DNA from: Coptis chinensis
Taxonomy: Eukaryota; Streptophyta; Magnoliopsida; Ranunculales; Ranunculaceae
Assembly: GCA_015680905.1 (NCBI GenBank)
Contig: CM027378.1
Location: forward strand, 7,297,001-7,361,000
DNA length: 64,000 nucleotides
Direction of reading: 5' to 3'
Positions 22,538 to 33,405 of this stretch are shown in pieces. Numbering within the stretch: the stretch's first letter is position 1; each line of letters starts with the position of its first letter. Both the position numbers and the translations under genes were made by a program. The notes beneath the pieces are model-generated. The model searched no databases. It saw nothing but the letters and a program-made list of their open reading frames with translations, and was not told the origin of the DNA.

Positions 22538-24333
22538 GTTATATTCAATTTTTTGGCAGTAGATAAGTTCAGTTCAAGTGCATTTGTTGCTTAAGACATC
22601 TATCCAACAATATAGTTTGTATAATGGATAATCTGATTTTGGGAATTGATTATAATATGAAGTGATAAACTTGTAGGGTGAATCCACCCACATACTTTGC
22701 ATCTTGCAAATACAATTTGTCTATTTGACAGCTGGCTTTTACCATTCTTTAATAAAAAACTTAAAAAAGGGACTAAGATGGGTATTGCTCTATGAAATAT
22801 GTTGATCACAGGAATTGTTCCTTGACCTAAAATGCATGTAAAGATATGGTTTACTGTTTACATTAACATTTTTTATGTGGAAATAATAAGACCTATAAAT
22901 GAAATTGGGGGAAAAAGCTAAAAGCCAAAAATAAGGATACTATTTACTTGAGGTATGTACCAGTCAGAATTGTGCGTCCCATGTATCAGATGCATGAAGA
23001 CACTCTTTGATATCATTTTCTATATCAAGTTTACTGGAGTTTTCATGTATTATGATGTAGGGTTGTTGTGCAACTGCATAATAACATAAAATCCCTTGTT
23101 GATTTCCTGATTTCATTATATTCACGTTCCAATTTGCTAAATGTTTTTTTTCCACTACCTAATTTCGACAATTGTTGGGCATAAAATAAGGGTAGGACTA
23201 TTTACTTGTTTCATTTTATTCTGTAGAAGCGTGGATATAGTTTTACTTGTTTCGACACTTTCACATAAAGCACTTTGGTTGACATAGAATTAGGATAAGA
23301 CTATTATTTAAGCGAGAACCAAAGTTTTTCTCCGTTGGAGCTAATCCTTTTAAGATTGCCGTTGGGAAAAGTTAACCATTCTTTCTAATGTAAGATTCCC
23401 CAATTGTGCATCTTTTGTTTTTATTGTAAATTTGTAATAGTGGTCTATGATGCTATTTTGTTTTTTTAGATTCAATCATCATCTGCATAATAAAATGAAG
23501 CGGTTCCCATGATTCCACGCTCTACTACGCACCTCTTCTAGTCGTTTTGTATGGATCTAAATATCGATCTGGGATTTTCACAGCACAAAATGTGTGGAGT
23601 ATTTCTTGGATACCTTTGGGTTTGCTGCACCATTTCTCATAAGATGCGATCATTGGTTGAAGAGTATGGCGAGTAGGTGATAAAATTAAATATATGAAAA
23701 TTATCCGGTTCCAATGATCTCGTCAAGATGTGTCTCAACTCCTAATCATCATGGTACTTTTACAAATAACATATATTGTTTGGTTGACCATTAGATCATG
23801 GTCTTGAAAAGAAATGACATGTATGGATAAACCGCTAAAGGTTTAATTTGTCTACCCCTCGGTCTGACTTCCATTTCAGTTTTGTTTAGTTGAATTTTTA
23901 AAAAGAGCTATTATTAAATTTTGTCTTTTTTTTTTTTTTCTGATCCTTAGATCTACTTCTAACTTGTGTGAACTGTATTATAGGTTGATGCAGTAGATCT
24001 AAAGAGTAGGCACAAAGGAAAGCTCGAGACAGAAAACTTACTACTGATCGAGATGTGAACTGGACTTCAATAAGAGGCGGGTCTACATTTATGGCCCTTT
24101 GAACTACAACCCACTTGAGGAATGGTTCTTTCCACAGTTGAAAGGCTGGTCGTCCAATTCCAGTCCCGAATTCAGGGGTTCAAATAACACAACTTCCATG
24201 TTAAGGTTAAAAGATTAAAATTTTTATCTCAAGTATAATGTACAATTCAAATTTACAGCTATAGCTACTTTTTATTTTATTTTTATTTAATTCTTAAATT
24301 TCTAACACATTTAACTGTGGAAACACATTACAG

Positions 24334-24396
24334 GATTTGGCCATTGCCTTTATTAAGGTTCTTGGTAAAAAGAAGGCATTCCCATTCCGTGACCAG
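24334..24396 (+). pseudogene. Captured exon of unknown gene
   Basis: A 63 bp open exon-like piece between ttacag and gtaaac reads DLAIAFIKVLGKKKAFPFRD followed by Q. It has clean splice borders and phase 0, like the TPR exon 1.8 kb upstream, and may come from the same donor gene. I do not recognise the family. Confidence 0.4.
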
Positions 24397-24621
24397 GTAA
24401 ACACATACTAAATCCACTATAACATATACTAAATTATGGCAACAAACATTTCAAAGAACATGTGCAACAGGTAAAAAGTAAAAAAGAAATGTGTGTGGCA
24501 CTACATGAATGCTAAGGCCATGGTTATTTGTGTTTTTTTATGTGTTTGAGTTAGGACATATTTATTGTTTAACTTTTTTCAAAAGTAGGGTCATTGACAT
24601 TTAAAACTTATGTGAAAACAT

Positions 24622-26640
24622 TTAAATATAAAAGCGACGACCTGCCCAAGCTTTACCAAAATGTTTACGCCGTTTTAAATCGATCATTAACTTCGTGCGT
24701 TTTATTTCAAATACCCGAGCAACAATATCAGGGGCATCTTCAGGTTTTAGTCCCTTAGAAACCTTGTCCAATGCCATTTGAATTTCAGACCACTTGGGGT
24801 TGCAAGTAAATGTGGTGAAAATGTCGGGGAGTTCGGCCCATCTGGAAATGGCTATGGCATCCTGATAATTTTGTACCATATATCTTGGACCACCTGTAAA
24901 AGACGATAGTAAAACTAATCATTTGTCATTATAAATTTATTTTTAAAACTTGTAAGTGAGTTTTGGGGATTTCAATAGACTTAATTACTGTAAAAGGCGA
25001 TGGTAAAACTAATCGTCTACCAGGCGGATCTTGAGTTTAGTGTCCCCGAAACAACAAAGCATCAACCAAACCTTGGTACAATTCTGCACGAATAGTATGT
25101 TGGTTATTTCTAACCCATGAAAGCCTCATCTCCTCAACAGCAGTATATGCATCTACCCAAAACTGTAGCTTCAATCGTTTACTTTTGACTATTGTTAGCC
25201 CTTCATTTACTCTCATTTGCATTCTAAATGCATAGTACTCTCTCGTGGTAACATGTTGTCTTTTACCCACTTTACTACCATTTCTGTACTTGGTTTCAGG
25301 CACATATCCATCAGCTCCGTCAGGAAATAAGAGAGGGTATTGCATTGACATAAAACTTGGAAAAGTTTCATCAATTCTCTTTAAGCCGTATCCTTTCTTG
25401 TCAACAATAATGTCACGGTGACCTTGAGATTCATCTCCATTACCAACAATGAGAGCAGCTACCTCATTAGAAGTTGGTAAGTTGTAGAGCCTTCCATCAG
25501 TTCCTCTTGTGCTAATGAGTCTTATACTAACATCAGCGGTTTCAGATTCTTCAAAACGATCTCTCGCCATTTTGTAAGTCTCAGCTATTCTGTTGTTTTC
25601 ATTTAACATGCTAATAAGTCCTGCTATAATGTTTGGATCTAACGGTTTCTTCTTTTCAATTTTCTTACTAAAAGAGTTCAATCTGTTTTGCACTTCATTG
25701 CCTGTATCATATATGTATAACTGCCCAAATTTAGGAGTCTGGCCTGGAACAAAGGAAAAAAACCAAATTAACTCATAAAAAACATGTAAAAACATAATTA
25801 TTACAAAAATTCAAATGACTAATTATTTGCTCCATTTTTCATTGAAGAAAATCATATTTACGGGAAAAATCTAATATCCTAGCCAATAAAAAAAAAATCT
25901 AATATCTTAATATCTAAAAATCTAATATTTTAAAATATTTTGAAGAGGATATTGTACTTCATTGGCTGTATCATATATGTATAACTGCCCAAATTTAGGA
26001 GGTGTACCTGGAATTGGTAGTAGGGAACCAATGTTGTGGTGATTTTGTCCGCTGATCTTAAAAACATAGGGTCCCCTACCATTGTTTATTTTTTTATCAA
26101 CCACTCCCCCAGTTGATGTGAAAGCAAACATCGTGTTATACGCCCTCATGTTTTCTCTGTAATTTGTAGACATTGAACCACCTTCAAAATCTAGTAGCTG
26201 GTTTAGGAATGGAGGTGCATCGACTAAAAAAGAGGAAGTGAACTTTTCCATGGAGGCAGCATATTCCAAACTTTGGTTTCTTGGTCTGCTTTATTCTACC
26301 AACCCTTTCTTCATACCAAAGTATTGCTCCACAAAACGAACACATAAACTTTGGCTCTCCAAAATTCCAGGCTTCATGACAATTTCCTGTGTTAAACACA
26401 AACATATAAAATTTTTTAGGAATTTTTATCATAATACAAAATTAAAATATATTGAAAATCTTACTTTTATGTTCAGTTTCATTTGATATGTCTTCTTCAT
26501 CACCATCTGATTCACTACTCCTCATTTGTGAATAATAATACTCTTCATCTAATGATACAGACTCATTAAACTCGGCAACAACGGATTTTTTCCTCTTCTT
26601 CTTCAGGTCAGCTCTTTTTTGCTTGGAAATTGTACAAAAC
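24622..26640 (-). pseudogene. RepHel 2 N-terminal domains, frameshifted and partly duplicated
   Basis: An acidic N-terminal exon (about 26640-26466, KKKRKKSVVAEFNESVSLDE) is followed by NFGEPKFMCSFCGAILWYEE, a CxxC domain shared with RepHel 1. After one frameshift comes MRAYNTMFAFTSTGGVVDKK. The next segment, KFGQLYIYDT(A/G)NEVQ, occurs twice (about 25950-26010 and 25690-25745), separated by 200 bp that resemble 1822-1925. Then come LISTRGTDGRLYNLPTSNEV, FPSFMSMQYPLLFPDGADGY, TTREYYAFRMQMRVNEGLTI and, after a stop and a local 110 bp duplication (24890-25030), NYQDAIAISRWAELPDIFTT. This is the Helitron-like N domain. It is not translatable as it stands. Confidence 0.88.
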
Positions 26641-26749
26641 TATTTTCATCAATGAAATAACTCACGGACCTAATTTCTTGATTTTAATAATTCTCAAGGA
26701 CAAAATAAGTTGGCCCGGTTTATTTTATATTTCTTAAATACCACTTTTA

Positions 26750-26955
26750 CTCTTTCCTGTTAATAAACAAAATTACGATTGAGAAAACCTAAAACCCCTT
26801 TCTTCTCCAACTGACCTGACTTTTTGATTCATGACGCACCTCATCAAACTACAAATTGAATCCCTTCCCTGTTTTAATCAACGAAATTACGAGAGAGAAA
26901 ACCCAAAACCCCTTTCCTGTTTTAATCAAACAAAATTATGAGAAAAAGAAAACCT
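26750..26955 (+). repeat. Three imperfect copies of a 45-60 bp unit
   Basis: Units of the type cctgtt(tta)at(c)aaac(g)aaattacgagagagaaaacc(c/t)aaaacccctt start near 26756, 26868 and 26916. They lie just upstream of the DRG-like exon and may be part of its original promoter or 5' UTR. Confidence 0.6.
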
Positions 26956-27022
26956 AAAATCAAAGTTGAGAAATAGACGAAGTTGTGCGAAGCTTCAGTT
27001 ATTTTAAAGAAGTTGAACAAAG

Positions 27023-27064
27023 ATGGCAACCATTATCCAACAAATCAAAGACATTGAAGATGAA
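27023..27064 (+). pseudogene. First exon of a DRG-type GTPase (fragment)
   Basis: The ATG at 27023 opens 14 codons, MATIIQQIKDIEDE, followed directly by a GT (gtatca). From memory, developmentally regulated GTP-binding proteins (DRG) begin M(S/A)T(I/V)MQKIK(D/E)IEDEMA, so this looks like a DRG first exon with its donor site and probably upstream 5' flank (about 26750-27022). No further DRG exon is seen. The match is short. Confidence 0.55.
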
Positions 27065-27116
27065 GTATCACACCATTATCATTTTATCTATTTTTTTTTA
27101 ATAATTAAACCCTGGT

Positions 27117-27189
27117 GGATCTTTAGCTCAAATGGGCGAGCACTTTGGAGTTATCCAAAAGTAATGGTGGTTTGATTCCACCAAGATCC
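27117..27189 (+). tRNA. tRNA-like sequence with damaged anticodon loop (pseudogene or SINE head)
   Basis: The 73 nt fold as a tRNA: a perfect 7 bp acceptor stem (27117-27123 with 27183-27189), a perfect D stem (GCTC/GAGC), and a perfect 5 bp T stem (GGTGG/CCACC) with a 7 nt loop TTTGATT. The best anticodon stem (27144-27148 with 27155-27159) closes a 6 nt loop, AGTTAT, so no normal 7 nt anticodon loop exists. Box A (tagctcaaatggg) is good; box B (ggtttgattcc) has C to T at the usual GGTTCGA. It is probably a decayed tRNA gene or a tRNA-derived SINE head. It starts 36 bp upstream of the palindromic minisatellite. Confidence 0.6.
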
Positions 27190-27224
27190 TCTAAAATTTT
27201 AATGTTAATCAAACAATGATTGTT

Positions 27225-28470
27225 CATTTTTTACTGTTGAACACGTATTGTTCATACCTACTTTAAGTATGAACACGTATTGTTCATATCTGTTTTTGGT
27301 ATAAACATTTATTGTTCATATCTGCTTTGGGTTCATGTGTTTTTGTTGATATGAACATGTATTTTTCATATCTGTTTTGGGTATGAACAATCAATGTTCA
27401 TATATGTTTTTGGTATGAACATTTATTGTTCATATATGTTTTGGATATGAACAATCAATGTTCATATCTGTTTTGGGTTCATGTTTTTAAAAAAAACATA
27501 TATGAACAAATCAATGTTCATATATATTTTGGGTATGAACATTTATTGTTCATGTTTGTTTTGGGTATGAACAATCAATGTTCATATCTGTTTTGAGTTC
27601 ATGTTTTTTTGGGTATGAACCCACGGTATGAACAATCAATGTTCATATATGTTTTGGGTATGAACAATCAATGTTCATGTCCGTTTTGGGTATGAACATT
27701 TATTGTTCATATATGTTTTGGGTATGAACAATCAATGTTCATATCTGTTTTGGGTTCATGTTTTTTTTAAAAACATATATGAACAAATCAATGTTCATAT
27801 ATATTTTGGGTATGAACATTTATTGTTCATGTTTATTTTGGGTATGAACAATCAATGTTCATATCTGTTTCGAGTTCATGTTTTTTTGGGTATGAACCCA
27901 CGGTATAAACAATCAATGTTCATATATGTTTTGGGTATGAACAATCAATGTTCATGTCCGTTTTGGATATGAACCTTTATTGTTCATATATATTTTGGGT
28001 ATGAACAATCAATGTTCATATCTATTTTGGGTTCATATTTTTTTTTATACCTAAAGAAGGTATGAACAATCAATGTTCATATCTGTTTTGGGTGTGAACA
28101 TTTATTGTTCATATCTGTTTTGTTCATACCTATTGTTCATAGCTAATGTTCATAATTTGGAGTATGAACAATTATTGTTCATATCTGTTTTGGATTTATG
28201 TTTTCATAGCCACAATTAATGTTCATAGCTGATGTTCAACATGGATATGTATGAACAATTAATGTTCATACCTATTGTGGGTATGAACAATCAATGTTCA
28301 TAACTGGATCAATGTTCATACATGAATAGGTATGAGCAATGCTTGTTCATAGCTCAAATAGGTATGAACACTCATTGTTCATAGCTAATGTTCATAATTG
28401 GGGGTATGAACAATCAATGTTCATAGCTATTGTTCATACATGGATAGGTATGAACAATCATTATTTATAA
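27225..28470. repeat. Minisatellite of 32 bp near-palindromic units
   Basis: About 1.25 kb of tandem units. The commonest is 21 bp tatgaacaatcaatgttcat(a), an imperfect palindrome (TGAACA...TGTTCA), plus an 11 bp spacer like tctgttttggg, giving a 32 bp period. Variants have attta in place of atcaa, or a spacer lengthened by T runs. A higher-order copy is visible: sequence from about 27497 recurs from about 27773, including the unusual gaacccacggtat, offset 276-277 bp. The right third (28130-28470) is more divergent. Open frames across it (for example 27703-27972) are repeat translations, not genes. Single strands could form many hairpins. Confidence 0.95.
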
Positions 28471-28471
28471 T

Positions 28472-28740
28472 TGATGGACAGGTAAAACAATTTTTCCATG
28501 CACACTTTAAGGTGGACCGTGATCTTCAAGCATATGTGGTTGTATACGGTTCAACAGAGCATATTCACCCACAGACTTGATTAATTCATGCAAGGCAGAT
28601 TCACTCTCTAGTCTACTCCTTTGTCATCTGAATTTGAAGTGTCATCAACACGTGTAATGATGTGTTTATTACCTTTATTTTTTAGCAAACAATGTTTTAG
28701 TACTGATCTTGATTCAGTATTAAAAACTAGAGATTACTTT
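28472..28740 (+). repeat. 269 bp duplicated segment, copy 1
   Basis: Nearly identical (about five substitutions, no indels seen) to 42065-42333, 13.6 kb away in the same orientation. It abuts the minisatellite directly on its left. The segment includes a plus-strand coding-like piece (HAHFKVDRDLQAYVVVYGST) ending in TGA and about 165 bp of following sequence. The copy at 42 kb has a longer open frame upstream and is the likelier source. The remainder, 28741-29480, shows no gene. Confidence 0.93.
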
Positions 28741-29487
28741 TCTTGTTCCAACTGAACTAATTTGCAGAAACCATCAAAGCAGAATATTTTAAAATACTCG
28801 AAGTGCTTCTGTCTTTATTGTGAAGCTTATCTCAAACAGTCAAACAGATAAATTACACATCAATTGAGACTTCAGAGATGTACGTGTTCAAAATAGGAAA
28901 ATGTTCAGGCCTGGATGAACTAACAATTTTCCTACTGAGGTCTCTCTCATGCTACTTTTTGTTAGAAACAGTCAGTACCAACACGTAACCACCCTCACAC
29001 ATTTGCTACACATAGCATAATGAGAGTCATGTCTACATTATATTCTAACCAAGAAGCTAAACAATTATGATTTTAAAGACCATAAGATGATTAGAACTGT
29101 AAGATACATGACAGATGCTGTTCACAGCACCTAAGTAGATTCATGTGTCGGAAGAGGAAGGTTTTACGACTCTTCTTCTTTTCAATTGGTAAGGGTAGAA
29201 AACTTATTGGTCTAGACATAGTAAAAGATACACTCTTAACATAAATTAATAGGTGAGACATTAAGTGATGGATCCTCTTAGTTGTTGCTAACACATAGGC
29301 AAAATGATCTTTTGGGATATTACTGCAACCGTTGGGAATATCCAGTAACCCCTTTAACAATGTCAACGACTAACTATAGTGCATTCTTCAAAGGCTATCA
29401 ATCCTAATCTTTAGAATTTTTAGAGGCAATGGCTGATATAGAGGGAGCCCCAGGAAGCTCAATGCATGGAGTGTCAGGCAGAGAACA

Positions 29488-29790
29488 GTCAATTCTCTCC
29501 TGAACAGAAAGATCTGATATAGCAGAATAATCCACCATAATCCTAATGTTACGTAGATTGTTATTTAGTATATGTTACTATCTTTAAAACCTTACTCGAG
29601 AAGAATTGCTGAAACATAGTTTACCAGAATCAACTAGAGTAACACGACCAATTGCTGCTTCTCCAAAGTCAGGATCCAAAACTTTTTCCGTTGCAAACTC
29701 ATCACCATCAAGTGGAACAGTACGAACCTTGAAGCTTGCAGGCATGAGTCCCTGCCCAGGATTATTGCAGTCCATTGTTTTCTCCCAGCT
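29488..29790 (-). pseudogene. Alkaline/neutral invertase fragment, two exons with intron
   Basis: Exon a (29790-29625) follows a TCAG acceptor and reads [56 protein letters not shown], ending at GT. After an 82 bp intron, exon b (from 29542) completes the split Gly codon and reads LWWIILL. A deletion of about 20 bp follows, then SDLSVQERID, after which homology stops. This is the plant GH100 alkaline/neutral invertase (sucrose to glucose plus fructose), from the region before and including the WWIILLRAYGK motif. The intron is retained, so genomic DNA was copied. The frame is broken by the exon b deletion. Confidence 0.92.
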
Positions 29791-30084
29791 CTGACAAACA
29801 CATATAGAGTAAAGTCGACGTAACTCAGCAATTGGAGTTGGAAACTATCTAGCATGGTATCTAGGTGATAAATCAATGATATGTGAAGGTGAAAGCAGTC
29901 TGTGATTCGAATGCTTAATCTGCCCCATAACAGTCAGGCAGATGAAAGCATTTTTAGTTGGAGAACTAATATTCAGGGTCCAATGACCTCAGAAGGGTGA
30001 TTTCATCCATTACATCCATACGGCATAAAAAACAAAAATCTGTGTCTTTAACACTTTCAGAGGTATGTTCCTTAATACCAAACT

Positions 30085-30403
30085 TTGTTTTAGAATTTCT
30101 CTAGTAGGAACCATAACAACAGCATAAGGACCCCTCAGCCTCATTTTCCTCACTCATAGGTGGCAATCTAGATATATAAGTCAACATAGGAAGTACAAAA
30201 GTAGCAGTTTTACCTGACCCAGTTTCCGCAATCCCAATCACATCTCTCTGCTGCAACCCAAGTGGTATAGCTGCCATCTGAATAGGAGAAGGTGTCTTAT
30301 GCCCGGCTTTATCCACCGCTTTCAACACCCATATCATCCATTTCATTGCCCACCATCCCAGCAACCATTTCAACAACCATCCCTTCACTTCCAACTCTGC
30401 CAA
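30085..30403 (-). pseudogene. DEAD-box helicase RH21 (PRP28/U5-100K type) fragment
   Basis: From about 30330 the minus strand reads [65 protein letters not shown]. This is the Q motif plus motif I of the spliceosomal DEAD-box helicase RH21/PRP28. One extra G after GAG shifts the frame near 30137; in the new frame it continues [11 protein letters not shown] (motif Ia) and then loses similarity. The upstream sequence to 30403 is not helicase-like. Motifs II (DEAD), III and VI are absent. It sits in the same orientation as the invertase fragment. Confidence 0.92.
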
Positions 30404-30897
30404 CTACAACCCCCTCAATTCAAGTGGAATTCCATAGACTCGCCAAATCTCCCTATCACAAAAGTACCATAGTACCTACTCTTGCGTCTTTGCATAGATA
30501 AACTAAAGACTGTAAGCACACTATCCCCATTAAACTAATCAAATAGATATTTCTAAGCCTAACATATAAATTTTGAAAGATGTTTAAATAAGCAAACCTT
30601 CAGCAGTACCACTATTAGATCGTAAAGAACTTTCAATTAAGTGGAAGACAATGAGCAAATAATGAGTTTAATGTATGTATAATATCCCTTTAAATAAGAA
30701 AAATATATAATTAAAGCAACTTCAACATATAACTTGAGTGTATTTTCGTATGTCGTCTCGCACTCCTTCGTTTACGTCATGATTCTATTGATGAGAAGCC
30801 TTATGAATTCAATCAATCCTGCAGTAAGAATAATTTTAAATCTCATAATTAGTTATTATTTCAATATTTTATTTCCAAGTATTAGAGAATGAGTATG
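30404..30897. other. Spacer, probable 3' part of Helitron 1
   Basis: AT-rich sequence between the RH21 fragment and the last RPA70-like exon. The Helitron 3' hairpin and CTRR end should lie here or further left, but I could not fix it. No gene is seen. Confidence 0.4.
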
Positions 30898-33053
30898 ATA
30901 CCTGAATTTCTACACATTGTTTTTTGGCATTTGGTTCTTCATCTTCTTGTTTGATGATTTTGATGCCCTGTTTTTAAGATAGGTTAGTAGTAGAGCGAAA
31001 CATTAGCTATGACTATTACTGGTGGTATGAAAGGAAGCTAAAGTTCCATAGCTTGCTTAGGCAATAAACTGCAACAGTAAAATTTTAACAATACATTATA
31101 AGCAACAATAAAATTTGTACTTACCTTTTCAATTTTGTCTATTTTTGAGACGGTTAATGAGCTATCTTTTCCATTTTCGCAGTTGTACTTTGTTATTCTG
31201 ACTTCAAATTCATATTCCTTGCCAATTGGTTCTTCTAATATTTCAGAAACCAAGTCGAAGCCATTTTCCTGCATAGACTATTTTAATATCATCGTGCGAG
31301 ATTTTTTGTAAATAAATGTAATTTTAAAGAGTTAAAGCTAATTAATACCTGTTTCTCAATTTTCAACAGTTCATCCAAAGGATGTTGCAACAAATATTCG
31401 GCCTCATCATCAAACGTTGTTATCAACTTTTTGCATGTTGAATCTTCTATTTCAAATTGGACTTTGTACCTGCATAGAATGTAATTACTTTAGTCTCTAT
31501 GATAATATTTGTAATTTATTTAATAATATTTGTTTCAATACCTTTTGTTGGTTCTTTCATTGAAATGGAACAATAGTCACACCACCATTCGGATATTTTA
31601 GTTCTACCTTTCTTACAAGCGGTCGCTTTCACAACAATTGTAATGCCAGTTGTATTTGTTGTCAATATCTGATATTTTTGCTTTAAATTTGTACCTTTTC
31701 CCCTATACATTGATAATTTCAAATTTTGTTAAACAGTCAAACAATAATTGAAAAGAAGAATTACACATGAACTTGGATAAAGGCAGGAAGTTACCACTGA
31801 TGAAGTACTCATTAGCAATGTATCAATTTCTTCTAAATTTTTCACTTGAATTGCCTCTGTTGCATAGGTAGATGGCCTTTTTCTGGAAATTGGCAACTCC
31901 ACCCGTGGATTGTTTGAACTGCATTTTACATGAGAGATATGTCATCAACTTTAAAGTATGTACATGATTTTTTCCTATGAAATAAGTAATTGTTACCTAT
32001 TTTTTAAAGTATGAGCATCATCTCATTTTCGTGTTTATATACACATTTGTCGCCGGTGTTGCTTGTAGTACATATTTACCTGGATCCCAATAACTTTGTA
32101 CATTAGCACATATCACTCAAATTTATTGAATGTACATATTTAGATAGATGTACCTGAGAACAATCTGACTGTTGTTAAAGTCACAGTTATAATATCTCTT
32201 GGGCCATTTTTTGTTAGGACTTGTCGTATTTGTTTAATCCGATCTCCCCAGAAAGTAATTTTCAAGCATTCCATTCTAACAACAAATAAGGAAACAGAGT
32301 TAAAAATATACCATTGGTGATTAGTTGGTTTATTAAATAGTAGAGTATCATTAATAAGAAAAAGCATACCTCTCATTATCAATGTAGATTGATTTTTTAT
32401 CTGACTGTCCCATTCTTGTGTGAACATTTTTTTGCAATTCACCGATGTTGTTGTAGAAACCAATGACATCTGAATAAGGTAAACTTTATTGGTAAGCCTA
32501 TGAAAATTTTACCAATAAACGAACTAATGTAATTTGAAAAAAATGTTAGAATTACCCGAAGAAGAAATTCGTTTTGCTTATCACGTGGGGCTAATTTCTT
32601 GAAATCGACAAAGCTGAATAGTTGTCGTGGAATTGATGTTTCATCTGAAATATTCCTCATGGTAGTATACTTCTCAAATGTTATCTTGTTTTTATTGTTC
32701 ACGGGACAGTAAGACCTAACGTTTTTAACAATGAATTTTTCCAAATGTACCACTGAACCATCTTGAACTTTTTCCTTAAACTGTGAATAGATCTCCATAG
32801 GTATAGACGCATTAATTTGGTCACCCTGTATGAATGAAAAAAATAATGGATATAAATCTTAAAGTGATAAAAAAAAAAAAAGATGTTGAATAAGTGTGGT
32901 ACTTACTTTTTCGTCAATAAGGATCATATCCTTACTTAACAATGTTTCATTTCCAACCAGATAGTGGTCCCAGCTTCTATCAATTCTTACTCTGAGCTTC
33001 AAGTTCCTAACTGACTTGGTGGCTTGCTTTATCAAATTGTAATGAGTTGTCAT
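30898..33053 (-). CDS. RPA70-like single-strand DNA-binding protein of Helitron 1
   Basis: Multi-exon gene starting MTTHYNLIKQATKSVRNLKL at 33053; the exon ends at a GT at 32906. Exon 2 starts at 32825 (GDQINASIPMEIYSQFKEKV; FEKYTTMRNISDE; RQLFSFVDFKKLAPRDKQNE), exon 3 about 32470-32370 (DVIGFYNNIGELQKNVHTRM), exon 4 about 32280-32155 (MECLKITFWGDRIKQIRQVL), and further exons at about 31930-31790, 31720-31550 (WWCDYCSISMKE), 31470-31350 (YKVQFEIEDSTCKKLITTFD), 31270-31125 and 30968-30900. The order matches RPA large-subunit OB folds A and B, linker and C-terminal zinc-containing OB fold; only one CxxC is obvious, so the zinc site may be incomplete. Exons look open with good splice borders. 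It probably coats single-stranded transposition intermediates. Confidence 0.78.
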
Positions 33054-33405
33054 GTCTAAATGCTGCAAGTAGATCGACCGAGAACAGATAAGTAGGAGAT
33101 TATCTTTTCAAAGTTAATATAATTAACTAAAAAATAAATATAAAAGGAAAACAAATGTATGTCCAACGAAGTAGTAAACTGTAGTGATTTCAAACACTTG
33201 GCATATATAGAAAATGGGTGTGTATATTCCAATAAAGAACAAAAGAGAATATAAAAAAAATGGCGAATGTGAATAATGTCTCCATAGTAGCTGATGGTCC
33301 TCTACACTGCAATAGGATAAAAAAATTAATCAGTTAATAAGTAATTCGCTCTATACGAAGTTAAAAAAAATGAAAATTTGATATTAAACTAATATTTTTT
33401 TTACC

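Larger units (their letters stand above)
21791..24621. other. Expanded RepHel 2 intron carrying plus-strand captured exons
   Basis: The 2.8 kb between the N domain and the HUH exon of RepHel 2 corresponds to a 396 bp intron in Helitron 1. It contains at least two plus-strand exon-like pieces with proper splice borders (22421-22537 and 24334-24396) and a coding-like stretch around 24050-24140 (FNKRRVYIYGPLNYNPLEEW in one frame). The pieces run antisense to the Helitron. The rest is AT-rich with no recognised gene. Confidence 0.6.
16800..26640 (-). mobile_element. Helitron 2, degenerate RepHel region with insertions
   Basis: This is the minus-strand coding region of a plant Helitron replication initiator/helicase, spread over about 9.8 kb because of at least two large insertions. 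In order: an N-terminal acidic/basic exon (26640-26466), a Cys-containing N domain (26430-26160), the Helitron-like N domain (25795-24622), the HUH segment (about 21780-21480), the Rep C-terminal part (21466-20732), and the helicase (19000-16800). An interval of about 2.8 kb before the HUH exon corresponds to a 396 bp intron in Helitron 1. An extra insertion of about 1.75 kb splits the coding region between Rep and helicase where Helitron 1 is continuous. Terminal TC and CTRR-hairpin ends were not located. Confidence 0.88.

Noticed and set aside
27703-27972. Open frame of 89 codons with repeated Asn/Gln/Cys/Phe peptides
   Set aside because: It is the translation of the 32 bp palindromic minisatellite; the frame persists only because the unit lacks stops.
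27225-28470. CRISPR-like array
   Set aside because: The spacers are themselves repeats, the units are tandem and palindromic, and the genome is a plant nucleus.
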